A DNA stretch of 64,000 bases, taken from positions 163,780-227,779 of the forward strand of contig JAHBWG010000001.1 in NCBI GenBank assembly GCA_019637095.1, written 5' to 3'. The stretch comes from Sandaracinaceae bacterium. Its GTDB lineage: Bacteria > Myxococcota_A > Polyangia > Polyangiales > Sandaracinaceae. How positions within the stretch are numbered: the stretch's first letter is position 1; each line of letters starts with the position of its first letter. The notes beneath the pieces are model-generated. The model did not search any database and was not told the origin of the DNA. It saw nothing but the letters and a program-made list of their open reading frames with translations. This document shows, piece by piece, positions 51,474-59,461 of the stretch. Both the position numbers and the translations under genes were made by a program.

Positions 51474-52421
51474 ATGCACGCTCACCTCCCCGCCCCGGCC
51501 GTGACCCTCGCCACGCTCACCGGTCCGCTCACCGTGGGTCCGCCACGGCGCGTCGGGCAGCTCACGCTCGTCCCGATCCTCGGGCCGACGCGCGCGCCCC
51601 TCTACCGGACCCTGTCCGAGGTGCTCGAGCACGGCGGCGTCCTGCGCGAGCGCCCGAGCCCGGACGTCAACTGCCTGCTGCTCGACGCCCCGCCCGGCCC
51701 TCCCGTCCTGCTCTACGCGGGCGAGGAGGTCGTCGGCGCCAAGCAGAACCGCGTGCTGAACGTGACCTGGCTCGTCGCGGGCGACGCGACGCACGAGGTC
51801 CCCGTGAGCTGCATCGAGCGCGGGCGCTGGACGCACGGCGCGGAGCGCGACGGTCGCTTCGCCTCCTCGCCGCAGGTCGCGTACACCGGCCTGCGCCGTC
51901 ACATGGACGCCATGTCGTCGTCGTCGGTCCGGGCCGCCGACCGACGCAGCGCCATCGATCAGTGCGCGGTCTGGCAGGACGTCGAGCATCGCAGCCGCGT
52001 CCTCGAGGTGCGGTCGCGGACGGGCGCGATGACCGACGCGTTCGAGGCGCGGCGCGAGTCGGTCGAGGCGATCGCCAGCCAGTCCGCCGTGACGAGCGGA
52101 CAACGCGGCTTGCTCGCTTGGATCGGAGATCGGTTCCTCGCGCTGGATCTCGTCTCGTCCGAGGCGGCCTGGGCGCGCATGCACGACCGGATCGTGCGGG
52201 GCCACGCGCTCGAGGCGCTCGCGTCGGCGCCGATCGCGCGGCCGAGCCCCGACGCGGCGGCGGTGCTCGAGGCGCTGCTCGCCGCGCCCGTCTCGCTCGC
52301 GCCGGCGGAGGCGGGCCTCGGCGAGGCGGTGTCGGCCCAGCTCGTCGAGCCGCCGATCGCGGTGAACGGCCTCGCGCTCGACGGCGAGCTCGTACAGCTC
52401 TCGGCCTTCGAGCGGAGCTGA
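51474..52421 (+). CDS. ARPP-1/DUF6569-like protein
   Basis: The 315-residue protein has the ARPP-1 pattern: Leu-Tyr-Ala-Gly-Glu-Glu-Val-Val-Gly-Ala-Lys-Gln-Asn-Arg-Val-Leu-Asn, followed by Val-Pro-Val-Ser-Cys-Ile-Glu-Arg-Gly-Arg-Trp and a middle helix block ending in Ser-Gln-Ser-Ala-Val-Thr-Ser-Gly-Gln-Arg-Gly. ATG 51474 was chosen because the conserved part begins soon after and the upstream frame is antisense to the ABC genes. The biochemical role is unknown. It converges on the PP2C-like gene, with 11 bases between the stops. Confidence 0.75.
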   Translation: MHAHLPAPAVTLATLTGPLTVGPPRRVGQLTLVPILGPTRAPLYRTLSEVLEHGGVLRERPSPDVNCLLLDAPPGPPVLLYAGEEVVGAKQNRVLNVTWLVAGDATHEVPVSCIERGRWTHGAERDGRFASSPQVAYTGLRRHMDAMSSSSVRAADRRSAIDQCAVWQDVEHRSRVLEVRSRTGAMTDAFEARRESVEAIASQSAVTSGQRGLLAWIGDRFLALDLVSSEAAWARMHDRIVRGHALEALASAPIARPSPDAAAVLEALLAAPVSLAPAEAGLGEAVSAQLVEPPIAVNGLALDGELVQLSAFERS

Positions 52422-52432
52422 CCTCGGCCAAC

Positions 52433-53077
52433 TCAGCGGACGCGCAAGACGACCGCGGCGGCGCCGACGCCGGCGGCGGCGGCCGGGTCGGTCAGGACGC
52501 TGCCGAGGATCGAGGGCGAGGTCGTCGGGTCCTCGGTGAGCACGCTGACCGCGCGCGCGACCGCGCCGACCGAGAACGCGGTGACGGAACCGGCGAGCAC
52601 CAGGTCGCCCGGCTCGACGGGCGTCGAGGAGATGGACGGGCGCGCGCTGAGGAGCCCGCCCTTCTGCTCTTCGCGGGCGGTCAGGCGCTTGGGCTTGCCC
52701 TCGCGCTGCACGTACACGCGCCCGGGCCCGACGCTCATCACGTGGAGCGCGTCGTCCGCGAGCAACAGGCCGACGAGGGTCGCGTCGGAGAGCACGCGCT
52801 CGACGAGCCGATCGCACGCGGCGGCGAGCGCGGCGCGCGCCTCGCTCGTCGCGGTGCGGAGGCGCGCCGCCGCGTCCGCGAGGCCTTCCGTCTCGGCGAG
52901 GCCCTTCGCGAAGCCCTCGAGCACGGCGCTCGTCGCGAACGGCCACGTGCGCGGCATCCCGAGGCCCGTCGAGATGGCGTACGCGCGCCCCGACTCGAGC
53001 TTCTGCGCGACGTGGCGCGTGATCTGGCCGGCCCGGACGTTCGCGCGCGCGACGCTGATGTGCGCGTCGGCCCGCAT
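52433..53077 (-). CDS. PP2C-like phosphatase-fold protein at the end of an ABC operon
   Basis: The 214-residue protein has the PP2C order of segments: Ala-Tyr-Ala-Ile-Ser-Thr-Gly-Leu-Gly, an Ala-rich helical pair, Val-Gly-Leu-Leu-Leu-Ala-Asp-Asp-Ala-Leu-His-Val-Met-Ser-Val-Gly-Pro-Gly-Arg-Val-Tyr, and Glu-Pro-Gly-Asp-Leu-Val-Leu-Ala-Gly-Ser. The Asp residues that bind metal at the first strand and in the DG motif are not seen, so catalysis is doubtful. The ATG overlaps the permease stop. It may be a regulator of the transporter. Confidence 0.65.
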   Translation of the reverse strand: MRADAHISVARANVRAGQITRHVAQKLESGRAYAISTGLGMPRTWPFATSAVLEGFAKGLAETEGLADAAARLRTATSEARAALAAACDRLVERVLSDATLVGLLLADDALHVMSVGPGRVYVQREGKPKRLTAREEQKGGLLSARPSISSTPVEPGDLVLAGSVTAFSVGAVARAVSVLTEDPTTSPSILGSVLTDPAAAAGVGAAAVVLRVR

Positions 53078-53892
53078 CACGCCTTCCCGAACCGGAGCTG
53101 CGCGGTGTGCATGATCAAGAGCGTCAGCGCGAGCACGAGCAGCCACTCGCTCGCGACCACCGTCGCGCAGATCCACAGCTCGACGTCGGGCACCCGCACC
53201 ACCGTCTCGCCGAGCAGCTCGACCGGATCCCAGCCCGCGCGCTCGAGCCCGCCGAGCTCGCGCGCGAAGTGGCTCATCGACGCGAAGCGCAGGACGCCGG
53301 GGAGCAGCATCCCGAACCACTCGATGAACCCGAGCCACACCACCGTCAGCATGCCGCCGGCCTCGGGGACGATGGTGCCCCAGAAGAGCGCGATCGCCGA
53401 GTAGGTCGCGAGCAGGAGCGAGGCGGCCGCGCCCGCGCGCGCCGTCTCGCCGAGCTGGTCGATCATCAGCGTCGGCGTCGCCGCGTAGCCGACCCCGTGC
53501 AGGAGCAAGAGGCCCACCCACAGGATCGCCAGCGACGCGGCCGTGCCGACGAGGTACTTCCCGAGCGCGATGCTCGCGCGCGGCACCGGCCGCATCGCCA
53601 GGAAGTGCAGCGTGCGCGCCTCGACCTCCTCGCCGATCGCGCCGGACGCGAACAAGAGCGGCAGGAGGAACACGAGCAAGCGGAAGAAGCCCCAGTCGAT
53701 GCCGCTCTTCACGACGCCGACCGGGTCGTCGTCGCCGACGAGCGCGACGACCGCGGGGAAGAGGATGACCACGAACGCCGCGATCGCGGCCACGCGGAGC
53801 TTGCGCCCGCGCAGCGTGCGCAGGGACGCGAGCCGGACCATCGAGAGCGTCGAGCTCGCGAGCCCGGGCGCCGCCGGTGCCGCCGCGCTCAC
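53077..53892 (-). CDS. ABC-2 type permease, second of an exporter operon
   Basis: The 271-residue protein has six membrane helices with Glu-Glu-Val-Glu-Ala-Arg-Thr-Leu-His-Phe-Leu-Ala-Met-Arg-Pro-Val-Pro-Arg after the second, a pattern of ABC-2 permeases. GTG 53892 overlaps the ATPase stop. The operon has two permeases flanking one ATPase, so the transporter is probably a heterodimeric channel. Confidence 0.85.
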   Translation of the reverse strand: MSAAAPAAPGLASSTLSMVRLASLRTLRGRKLRVAAIAAFVVILFPAVVALVGDDDPVGVVKSGIDWGFFRLLVFLLPLLFASGAIGEEVEARTLHFLAMRPVPRASIALGKYLVGTAASLAILWVGLLLLHGVGYAATPTLMIDQLGETARAGAAASLLLATYSAIALFWGTIVPEAGGMLTVVWLGFIEWFGMLLPGVLRFASMSHFARELGGLERAGWDPVELLGETVVRVPDVELWICATVVASEWLLVLALTLLIMHTAQLRFGKA

Positions 53893-55091
53893 GCGCCGCC
53901 TCCCGGGGCGAGCTGCTGCTGGTACGCGGCCTTCTCCGCCGCGCTCTCGAGCTTGACGTGCCCACCGCCGCCCGCGTCCGCGCCGGTCCCCGCGCCGCGG
54001 TTCGCCCGCTCGACGAGGTAGTGGAAGAGCGCCTCGAGGTTCGCGTCGGGGCTGGTCATCGAGCGCAGCGCGAGGCCCTTCTCGACGACCTGCGCGGCGA
54101 TCGCGCGGTACGTCTCGTCCGGCTGCCACGTGCGCACCTCGAGCAGGTCCGGCGCCGGGAAGTGGAGCGCGACGACGCCCTCTTCGCTCGCGAGCAGCGC
54201 CGAGGCGAGCACGCGCGGCCGGTCGCACTGCACGCGGATGTGGTGCGGGTGCTCGTCGAGCAGCTCGCGGATCTCCTGCATCTCGCCCTGCGCGACCACC
54301 TGGCCACGCGCGATGAGCAGGACGCGATCCGTCAGCGCCTCGATCTCGGGCAGGACGTGCGTCGAGAAGAGCACGAGCGCGCCCGCCGTCGCGCGACGCC
54401 GCAGCGACTCGAGGATCGCCTGGCGCGAGGTCGGGTCGGTCCCCGTCAGCGGCTCGTCGAGCAGGAGCACGTCCGGGTCGTGCACGATCGCCTGCGCGAG
54501 CTTCGCGCGCTGCCGCATGCCGCGGCTGTAGCCGCCCATCGCGCGGTCCATCGCGTCGGCGAGGCCGAACTCCTCGAGCGCGTCCTTCGCGCGCTTCTTC
54601 GCGACCGCCGGCGGGTAGCCGGAGAGCTCGGCCATCGCGCTGACGAACTCGAGCCCGGTCAGCTCGTCGTACAGGCTGTCCGCCTCCGGGCAGTAGCCGA
54701 TGCGCCGCAGCACCTCGGGGTTGCCGAAGGGCGCCTCGCCGCAGACGGTGAGCTTGCCGGTGCTCGGCTTGATCTGCCCCGCGACCATCCGCATGAACGT
54801 GGTCTTGCCCGAGCCGTTGGGGCCGAGCAGGCCCCAGATCCCCGGGCCGAGGTGGAGCGAGACGTCGCTGATCGCGGTGACCTTGCCGTACCAGCGGCTC
54901 ACCCGCACCGCGCGCACGGACGCGCCGTCCGTGGTCTCGGCGTGACGCGCCGGCGCGCTCGCCGCGCGCTTCTTCTTCGCGGGCTTCTTCTCGGGCTTCC
55001 CCGATCGCTCGGAGCTCGCGGGTCGCTCGGGCTTCGCCGGCGCGTCCGACGCGTCCGACGCGTCCGCCTCGTCGTCGACCTCGTCGCTCAC
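53889..55091 (-). CDS. ABC transporter ATPase with charged N-terminal extension
   Basis: The 400-residue protein has a low-complexity N-terminus of about 60 residues (Asp/Ala/Lys/Pro-rich, with Asp-Ala-Ser repeated), then an ATPase with Walker A Gly-Pro-Asn-Gly-Ser-Gly-Lys-Thr-Thr (about 90), signature Tyr-Ser-Arg-Gly-Met-Arg-Gln-Arg, Walker B Leu-Leu-Leu-Asp-Glu-Pro, and a C-terminal extension of about 100 residues with a Gly-Ala-rich linker. GTG 55091 overlaps the first permease stop. Confidence 0.9.
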   Translation of the reverse strand: MSDEVDDEADASDASDAPAKPERPASSERSGKPEKKPAKKKRAASAPARHAETTDGASVRAVRVSRWYGKVTAISDVSLHLGPGIWGLLGPNGSGKTTFMRMVAGQIKPSTGKLTVCGEAPFGNPEVLRRIGYCPEADSLYDELTGLEFVSAMAELSGYPPAVAKKRAKDALEEFGLADAMDRAMGGYSRGMRQRAKLAQAIVHDPDVLLLDEPLTGTDPTSRQAILESLRRRATAGALVLFSTHVLPEIEALTDRVLLIARGQVVAQGEMQEIRELLDEHPHHIRVQCDRPRVLASALLASEEGVVALHFPAPDLLEVRTWQPDETYRAIAAQVVEKGLALRSMTSPDANLEALFHYLVERANRGAGTGADAGGGGHVKLESAAEKAAYQQQLAPGGGA

Positions 55092-55975
55092 GTGATCACC
55101 TCCGCGCGCCGGATGCGCACGAGCGCGCCGTAGCTCGCCGCGCCCACCGCGATCGCGAGGATCGGCGCCGCGTGCAGCCACTTCAGGTCGGTCCAATCGC
55201 CGCTCACCTTGTAGAGCGCGTCGCCCACGCACCAGAGCGCGCCGGGGAGCGAGGCGGCGAAGACCCACTCGACGTGCCCGATCGACTGCACCAGGAACGC
55301 GAGCGCGAACGGGACGACGAGGATCAGCGTCCACGCGGTGAGCGTGAGCGCGCGGCTCGACGAGAGCGCGCTCGAGGCGACCGCGAGCGACGAGGTGCAC
55401 ACGGCGATCAGGGTCGCGTCGAAGAGCGCCGGCAAGAGCAGCCCGACGCGCTCGAGCCGCTCCGCCTCCGGCCCGAGCCCGACGAGGATCGCGCCGAGGA
55501 TCGCGACGGGCACGAACACGAGGAGCCCCACCACGAGCGCGAGCGCGCCGGTGCGCCCCGCGAGGTACTGGATCGGCGTGACGGGCTTGGCGAAGTAGAA
55601 CTGATAGGCGCGGTTGGTCAGGTCCTCCGCGATGACGCCGGCGCCGGAGCGGATCGTCACGATCGACGCGCAGAACCAGAACTGGATGCCCGTCAGCGTC
55701 CGCATCCACACCGCCGGCGGGCTGAGGAACCAGCGCCCGAAGCCGGTCGCGCCCTCGGGGATCTCGGGCAGCTCGGGGCCGAGCGCCCCGAAGCGCGCGA
55801 ACGCGACGAGCGCGAGCACGAGCAGCGGGATCCAGCAGAAGAACACGACGATGCGGTTGATCCACGAGCCCCAGATCCGCCACAGCCCGTGCCGCATCAT
55901 CACCCAGAGGTTGCGCGTGGGCGGGCGCAGCTCGCCTTCGTAGGCGCGGTAGCCGAGGTCCCGGACCGTCGTCAT
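55088..55975 (-). CDS. ABC-2 type permease, first of an exporter operon
   Basis: The 295-residue protein has six membrane helices. The N-terminus Thr-Thr-Val-Arg-Asp-Leu-Gly-Tyr-Arg-Ala-Tyr-Glu-Gly-Glu-Leu and the block Ile-Ala-Glu-Asp-Leu-Thr-Asn-Arg-Ala-Tyr-Gln-Phe-Tyr-Phe-Ala-Lys-Pro-Val are typical of this permease group. TACGTT lies eight bases before the ATG. It begins a four-gene operon: permease, ATPase, permease, PP2C-like. Confidence 0.85.
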   Translation of the reverse strand: MTTVRDLGYRAYEGELRPPTRNLWVMMRHGLWRIWGSWINRIVVFFCWIPLLVLALVAFARFGALGPELPEIPEGATGFGRWFLSPPAVWMRTLTGIQFWFCASIVTIRSGAGVIAEDLTNRAYQFYFAKPVTPIQYLAGRTGALALVVGLLVFVPVAILGAILVGLGPEAERLERVGLLLPALFDATLIAVCTSSLAVASSALSSSRALTLTAWTLILVVPFALAFLVQSIGHVEWVFAASLPGALWCVGDALYKVSGDWTDLKWLHAAPILAIAVGAASYGALVRIRRAEVIT

Positions 55976-55983
55976 GGCGCGGC

Positions 55984-55989
55984 AACGTA
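55984..55989 (-). promoter_or_regulatory. Leaderless-type -10 box (TACGTT) for the ABC exporter operon
   Basis: On the minus strand TACGTT ends eight bases before the ATG at 55975. Confidence 0.4.
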
Positions 55990-56036
55990 CTCCACCACTC
56001 CGGATCCAGCAAAGCCGCGGACGGAGCGGCGCGCGG

Positions 56037-56042
56037 TATCCT
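56037..56042 (+). promoter_or_regulatory. Leaderless-type -10 box (TATCCT)
   Basis: TATCCT ends seven bases before the GTG at 56050, matching the box at 1151-1156 exactly. Confidence 0.45.
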
Positions 56043-56049
56043 GCGCGGC

Positions 56050-56625
56050 GTGACCCGCCTCCCGCTCCTGGTCCTCACGCTCGTCGGGCTCGCGCTGCCG
56101 TGTGCGGCCCGCGCGGACGCGATCATGCCGTTCGACGGCGAGTGCTTCCCCGGCTCTCGCCGCGGCATCTCCGGGCATGCCGAGGCGTGCATCCCGATCG
56201 CCTGCGCGTCCGACGCGGAGTGCGGCGACGGCGCGCGCTGCGCGACGCTCTGCGTCTGTCGCGCCGAACGCGAGGTGCAGGAGCACCGCTTCGAGCCCGA
56301 GCCCGTCCGACGCGTCGTGGAGATCGGGCTGTGCGACGGGAGCGGCGGGTGCGCGGAGGGCGAGGTCGCCTCGCGCCGGCAGTGCGAGCCGGTCGAGGAC
56401 ACCCCCGCGTTCGATCGGACGAGCCGGCGCTGGACGGCCGTCTCGCACCCGGGCGGCGCCGGGGCCCGCCGCGACGGGACCGGGGGCGCGCCGCGCGAGG
56501 GTCCGGGCGCGAACGGCGGCTCGTGCGCGGGCTGCGCCGTGCCGGCCCGGCAAGGCGGGGGCCCGCTCGCCCTCGGCTTCGCGGGCGCGGTCGGGCTCGT
56601 CGCGCGGCGCCGCTCTCGCCGGTGA
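56050..56625 (+). CDS. Cys-rich secreted protein with MYXO-CTERM-like tail
   Basis: The 191-residue protein has a signal peptide (to about residue 22), a Cys-rich domain of about 80 residues with ten cysteines, a Gly/Arg/Ala-rich linker and a C-terminus with Ser-Cys-Ala-Gly-Cys, a short hydrophobic stretch and Arg-Arg-Arg-Ser-Arg-Arg. That is the layout of a MYXO-CTERM sorting signal, somewhat short in its membrane part. It would be surface-anchored. A small GGGGC-GGAT-GCCCC hairpin follows the stop. Confidence 0.72.
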   Translation: MTRLPLLVLTLVGLALPCAARADAIMPFDGECFPGSRRGISGHAEACIPIACASDAECGDGARCATLCVCRAEREVQEHRFEPEPVRRVVEIGLCDGSGGCAEGEVASRRQCEPVEDTPAFDRTSRRWTAVSHPGGAGARRDGTGGAPREGPGANGGSCAGCAVPARQGGGPLALGFAGAVGLVARRRSRR

Positions 56626-56636
56626 GCGCGCGATGT

Positions 56637-56650
56637 GGGGCGGATGCCCC
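56637..56650 (+). terminator. Small terminator-like hairpin
   Basis: A 5-bp GC stem (56637-56641, 56646-56650) with a 4-base loop stands 12 bases after the stop at 56625. Confidence 0.25.
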
Positions 56651-56680
56651 TTGCGCGCGCCCCCCCGCGGGATGCATAGA
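56651..56680 (+). promoter_or_regulatory. Possible promoter of thiol peroxidase
   Basis: TTGCGC (56651-56656) and CATAGA (56675-56680) are 18 bases apart, about 40 bases before the ATG. Confidence 0.3.
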
Positions 56681-56719
56681 CACGGCCCACCTCGAACCGA
56701 CGTGACGAAGGAGCAGACC

Positions 56720-57211
56720 ATGGGCCAGACGAAGCTGCGAGGGAACCCCGTCCAGACGAGCGGCGAGCTGCCGGCGATCGGGAGCAAGGCGCCGCCGTTC
56801 TCGCTGACGCGGCAGGATCTCTCTCAGGCGACGCTCGAGACGTTCGCCGGCAAGAAGAAGATCCTCAACATCTTCCCGAGCATCGATACGGGCATCTGCG
56901 CCAAGAGCGTCAAGACGTTCGCGGAGAAGATCGCCGGCCGCGACGACCTCGTCGTGCTCGACATCTCGGCGGACCTCCCCTTCGCCGCCAAGCGCTTCTG
57001 CACCGTGGAGGGCGTGAGCGCCGAGACGCTCTCGACCTTCCGCTCGACCTTCGCGACCGACTACGGCGTGAAGCTGATGGACAGCGGCATGGCCGGCCTC
57101 GCTGCGCGCGCGCTCGTCGTGCTCGACGCGAGCGACACGGTCGTGCACACCGAGCTGGTCGACGACATCACGCACGAGCCCGGCTACGACGCCGCCCTCG
57201 CCGCGGTCTGA
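56720..57211 (+). CDS. tpx: Thiol peroxidase (Tpx, atypical 2-Cys peroxiredoxin)
   Basis: The 163-residue protein reduces hydroperoxides with thioredoxin as the usual reductant. The peroxidatic Cys60 lies in Asp-Thr-Gly-Ile-Cys-Ala-Lys-Ser-Val, with Thr57 three residues before it, and the resolving Cys94 is in Lys-Arg-Phe-Cys. The N-terminal Thr-Lys-Leu-Arg-Gly-Asn-Pro-Val is typical of Tpx. An AAGGAG ribosome binding site seven bases before ATG 56720 decides the start. It is likely cytoplasmic or periplasmic, depending on the family branch, and here lacks a signal. Confidence 0.95.
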   Translation: MGQTKLRGNPVQTSGELPAIGSKAPPFSLTRQDLSQATLETFAGKKKILNIFPSIDTGICAKSVKTFAEKIAGRDDLVVLDISADLPFAAKRFCTVEGVSAETLSTFRSTFATDYGVKLMDSGMAGLAARALVVLDASDTVVHTELVDDITHEPGYDAALAAV

Positions 57212-57227
57212 GCGACGCCCGACCCCT

Positions 57228-58157
57228 TCAGCGCGCCCAGTAGTCGCCGAAGAGGGTCGGGGCGAAGTAGGCGATCTCGGGGCAGCTCACGTTGCCGTTC
57301 TCGTCGTAGTCGATCGCGTCGCCCGCGCGCAGCGCGGTGAAGCGCGAGCCGTCCAAGATCTCGATCTCGAGCGTGGCGGCGGCGTTGAGGCAGCGGTCGC
57401 TGACCCCGAGCACGCTCTGCTCGAGGGTCGGCTCGACGGTCCCTTCGAAGCGATCGAGCGCCTCGATCTCGGCGCGCATCACCACCGACGCGCGCAGCGC
57501 GAGGTAGAGCTCCTCGGGCTGGCGGCAGAGCACCGTCTCGGCCGCCACCGTCACGCCGGGCTGGCCGTCCTCGTCCTGGTCGAGCGCGGTGGCGGGCGCG
57601 TCGCGCGTCGGCAGCGGATCGCGCGCTGGATCGGCGAGCGCCGCGCCGAGCAGCACCGTCGCGCGCGGCGTGGTGACCGTCGCGCCGATCGGATCGGCCG
57701 CGGTGAGGAACGGGCCCTCGTCCTCGATCGAGATGCTGCGCAGGATCGCCTCGAGCCGCGGGGGGATGGTCAGCGTGGCGACCGACGGAACCGCCGGGAG
57801 CGAGAAGCGGCACGGGCTGACGCGCATGCGCACCTGCTCGCCGCGCTGCAGGACGCGCAGGCGATAGAGCTGGCGCGTCTCGACGTCGACGACCGCGCGC
57901 GCCGGGATGACGACCTCGACCGCGAAGATCCCCGTGAGCGGGCCGGCGCCCTCTTCGTCCCAGTCCTCGAGCGGCTCGTCGGGGATGTCGGGCGGCCCCG
58001 CGTCGAGCTCGCCCGCGTCGAGCCCGGCGTCCTCGCACGGCGTGCGGCACTCCTCGCCGCGCAGGGTCGGGTAACCGTCCGCGCTCGGCCCGCACGCGCC
58101 GAGCGCGAGCGCGATCGTCGCGAGCAAGACGTGCTGTCCGGGTCGCGCGCTCACCAT
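57228..58157 (-). CDS. Lipoprotein of unknown function in the FadL cluster
   Basis: The 309-residue protein has a lipobox (Leu-Gly-Ala-Cys) near residue 22, an Asp/Glu/Pro-rich linker and a mature domain with Val-Val-Ile-Pro-Ala-Arg and a block resembling secreted beta-sandwich proteins. The start (ATG 58157, or GTG 58154) overlaps the stop of the FadL-type gene, so they form one transcription unit. Confidence 0.72.
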   Translation of the reverse strand: MVSARPGQHVLLATIALALGACGPSADGYPTLRGEECRTPCEDAGLDAGELDAGPPDIPDEPLEDWDEEGAGPLTGIFAVEVVIPARAVVDVETRQLYRLRVLQRGEQVRMRVSPCRFSLPAVPSVATLTIPPRLEAILRSISIEDEGPFLTAADPIGATVTTPRATVLLGAALADPARDPLPTRDAPATALDQDEDGQPGVTVAAETVLCRQPEELYLALRASVVMRAEIEALDRFEGTVEPTLEQSVLGVSDRCLNAAATLEIEILDGSRFTALRAGDAIDYDENGNVSCPEIAYFAPTLFGDYWAR

Positions 58158-59461
58158 CGGGTCTCCACCGCGAGCTGGACGCTCGGCACGAAGCCACCGT
58201 AGCGGTAGCCGGGGTAGCCGGGGTTCGCGAGCAGCGCCGCGTCGTTCGAGAAGCGGCGCCCGTCCTTGATCTCCTCGCGCTCCTCGAGGATCGCGAGCCG
58301 GCCCGCGAGGCTGATCGTGAACGGCACGTCGTCGCGGGTGAGCGGGTCGAGGTCGACCTCGACGCCGAGCCCGAGGTGGTGCGTGTCGTTCGCGAGGAGG
58401 TTGGTCGGCCCGCCGAAGTCGGCGAAGGGCGAGCGGGCGTAGCGGTAGCCGGCGAGCAGGTCGACGCCCGGCGTCGGGGTGACGCGAACGCCCGCCGCGG
58501 GCACGAGCGTGTCGCCGAACCGGCCGTCGAGCGTGCGCCACGTCGGGCTGACCGCCTCGGACCACATCGCCCAAGTCAGCTCGGCGCTGAGCTCGATCGC
58601 CTCGTGCGCGCGCCACGCCACCGACCACACGAGCTCGTGCGGCCGGTAGATGTGCGTGAAGCGGTGGACGAAGCCGATGTCGCCGACCGCCTCGATGCCC
58701 TGGAGCCGGCTCGTGCCCCAGTCGTCCGAGTAGAGCCGCCCGCGCCACGCGAACGCGAAGCGGAGCTCCGGGAGCGGCGCGACGAGGAGCCCGAGGAGCG
58801 GGCTCGCGCGCCCGTAGATCGACGCCTCGATGCCCAGCCGCGTGCCCGCCTCGATGCGCTCCTCGCCGGTCATCGGATCGACCACCCGGCGGATGTCGGT
58901 CGCCGTGCCGGTGATGTACGCCTCCTCGTCGAAGGTGATGCGCGCGCCTGCGCCGACGCTCAGCCACGAGGTGATGCGGAAGCCGAGCGAGAGGTGCAAC
59001 GAGACGTGCGTCGTGCGATCGCCGACGAGGAACCACGAGAGGGAGTCGTCGGGTCGGATGCGGCTGCGGACGAGGCCCTCGAGCGGGGCGTAGAACGCGA
59101 GGCCCAGGACGATCCCCGGCACGCCGAGCCCGGCGCCGACGTCGAAGCGCCCGCCGACGGTGAGCGCCGTGGTGTCGAGCGGCGCCTCGAGGTCGAGCGT
59201 ACGGCCGGGCTCGAGGCTGGTGGCCCACGTCGCGGGGAGGGCGAGCGTGAGCCCGGCCGAGAGCTCGGCGAGCCCGTCGCGGTCGCCCGGCACGATGAGC
59301 GCGGCCGGGTTGTACGCCGCCGCCGTGAAGTCCCCGCCCGTGGCGCTGACCGCGCCGCCGAGCGCCGCCGTCCGCGGGTTGAGCCCGAGATCGTTCTCCA
59401 CGTCGGCCGCCGCGGGCGACGCGAGCACGAGCGCGAGCGCGAGCGACGCCGCGCGCCTCAC
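58151..59461 (-). CDS. FadL/OmpP1-type outer-membrane channel
   Basis: The 436-residue protein has a signal peptide (about 1-19) and then Asn-Pro-Arg-Thr-Ala-Ala-Leu-Gly-Gly-Ala-Val-Ser-Ala-Thr-Gly-Gly-Asp-Phe-Thr-Ala-Ala-Ala-Tyr-Asn-Pro-Ala-Ala-Leu, the FadL/OmpP1 hatch region. The rest is about 14 amphipathic beta strands. It would import hydrophobic compounds across the outer membrane. Its ATG overlaps the next FadL-type stop by four bases (59458-59461). Confidence 0.85.
   Translation of the reverse strand: MRRAASLALALVLASPAAADVENDLGLNPRTAALGGAVSATGGDFTAAAYNPAALIVPGDRDGLAELSAGLTLALPATWATSLEPGRTLDLEAPLDTTALTVGGRFDVGAGLGVPGIVLGLAFYAPLEGLVRSRIRPDDSLSWFLVGDRTTHVSLHLSLGFRITSWLSVGAGARITFDEEAYITGTATDIRRVVDPMTGEERIEAGTRLGIEASIYGRASPLLGLLVAPLPELRFAFAWRGRLYSDDWGTSRLQGIEAVGDIGFVHRFTHIYRPHELVWSVAWRAHEAIELSAELTWAMWSEAVSPTWRTLDGRFGDTLVPAAGVRVTPTPGVDLLAGYRYARSPFADFGGPTNLLANDTHHLGLGVEVDLDPLTRDDVPFTISLAGRLAILEEREEIKDGRRFSNDAALLANPGYPGYRYGGFVPSVQLAVETRW

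Noticed and set aside
53893..54228. N-terminal extension of the second ABC permease
   Set aside because: It lies inside the ATPase gene in another frame; GTG 53892 overlaps the ATPase stop.
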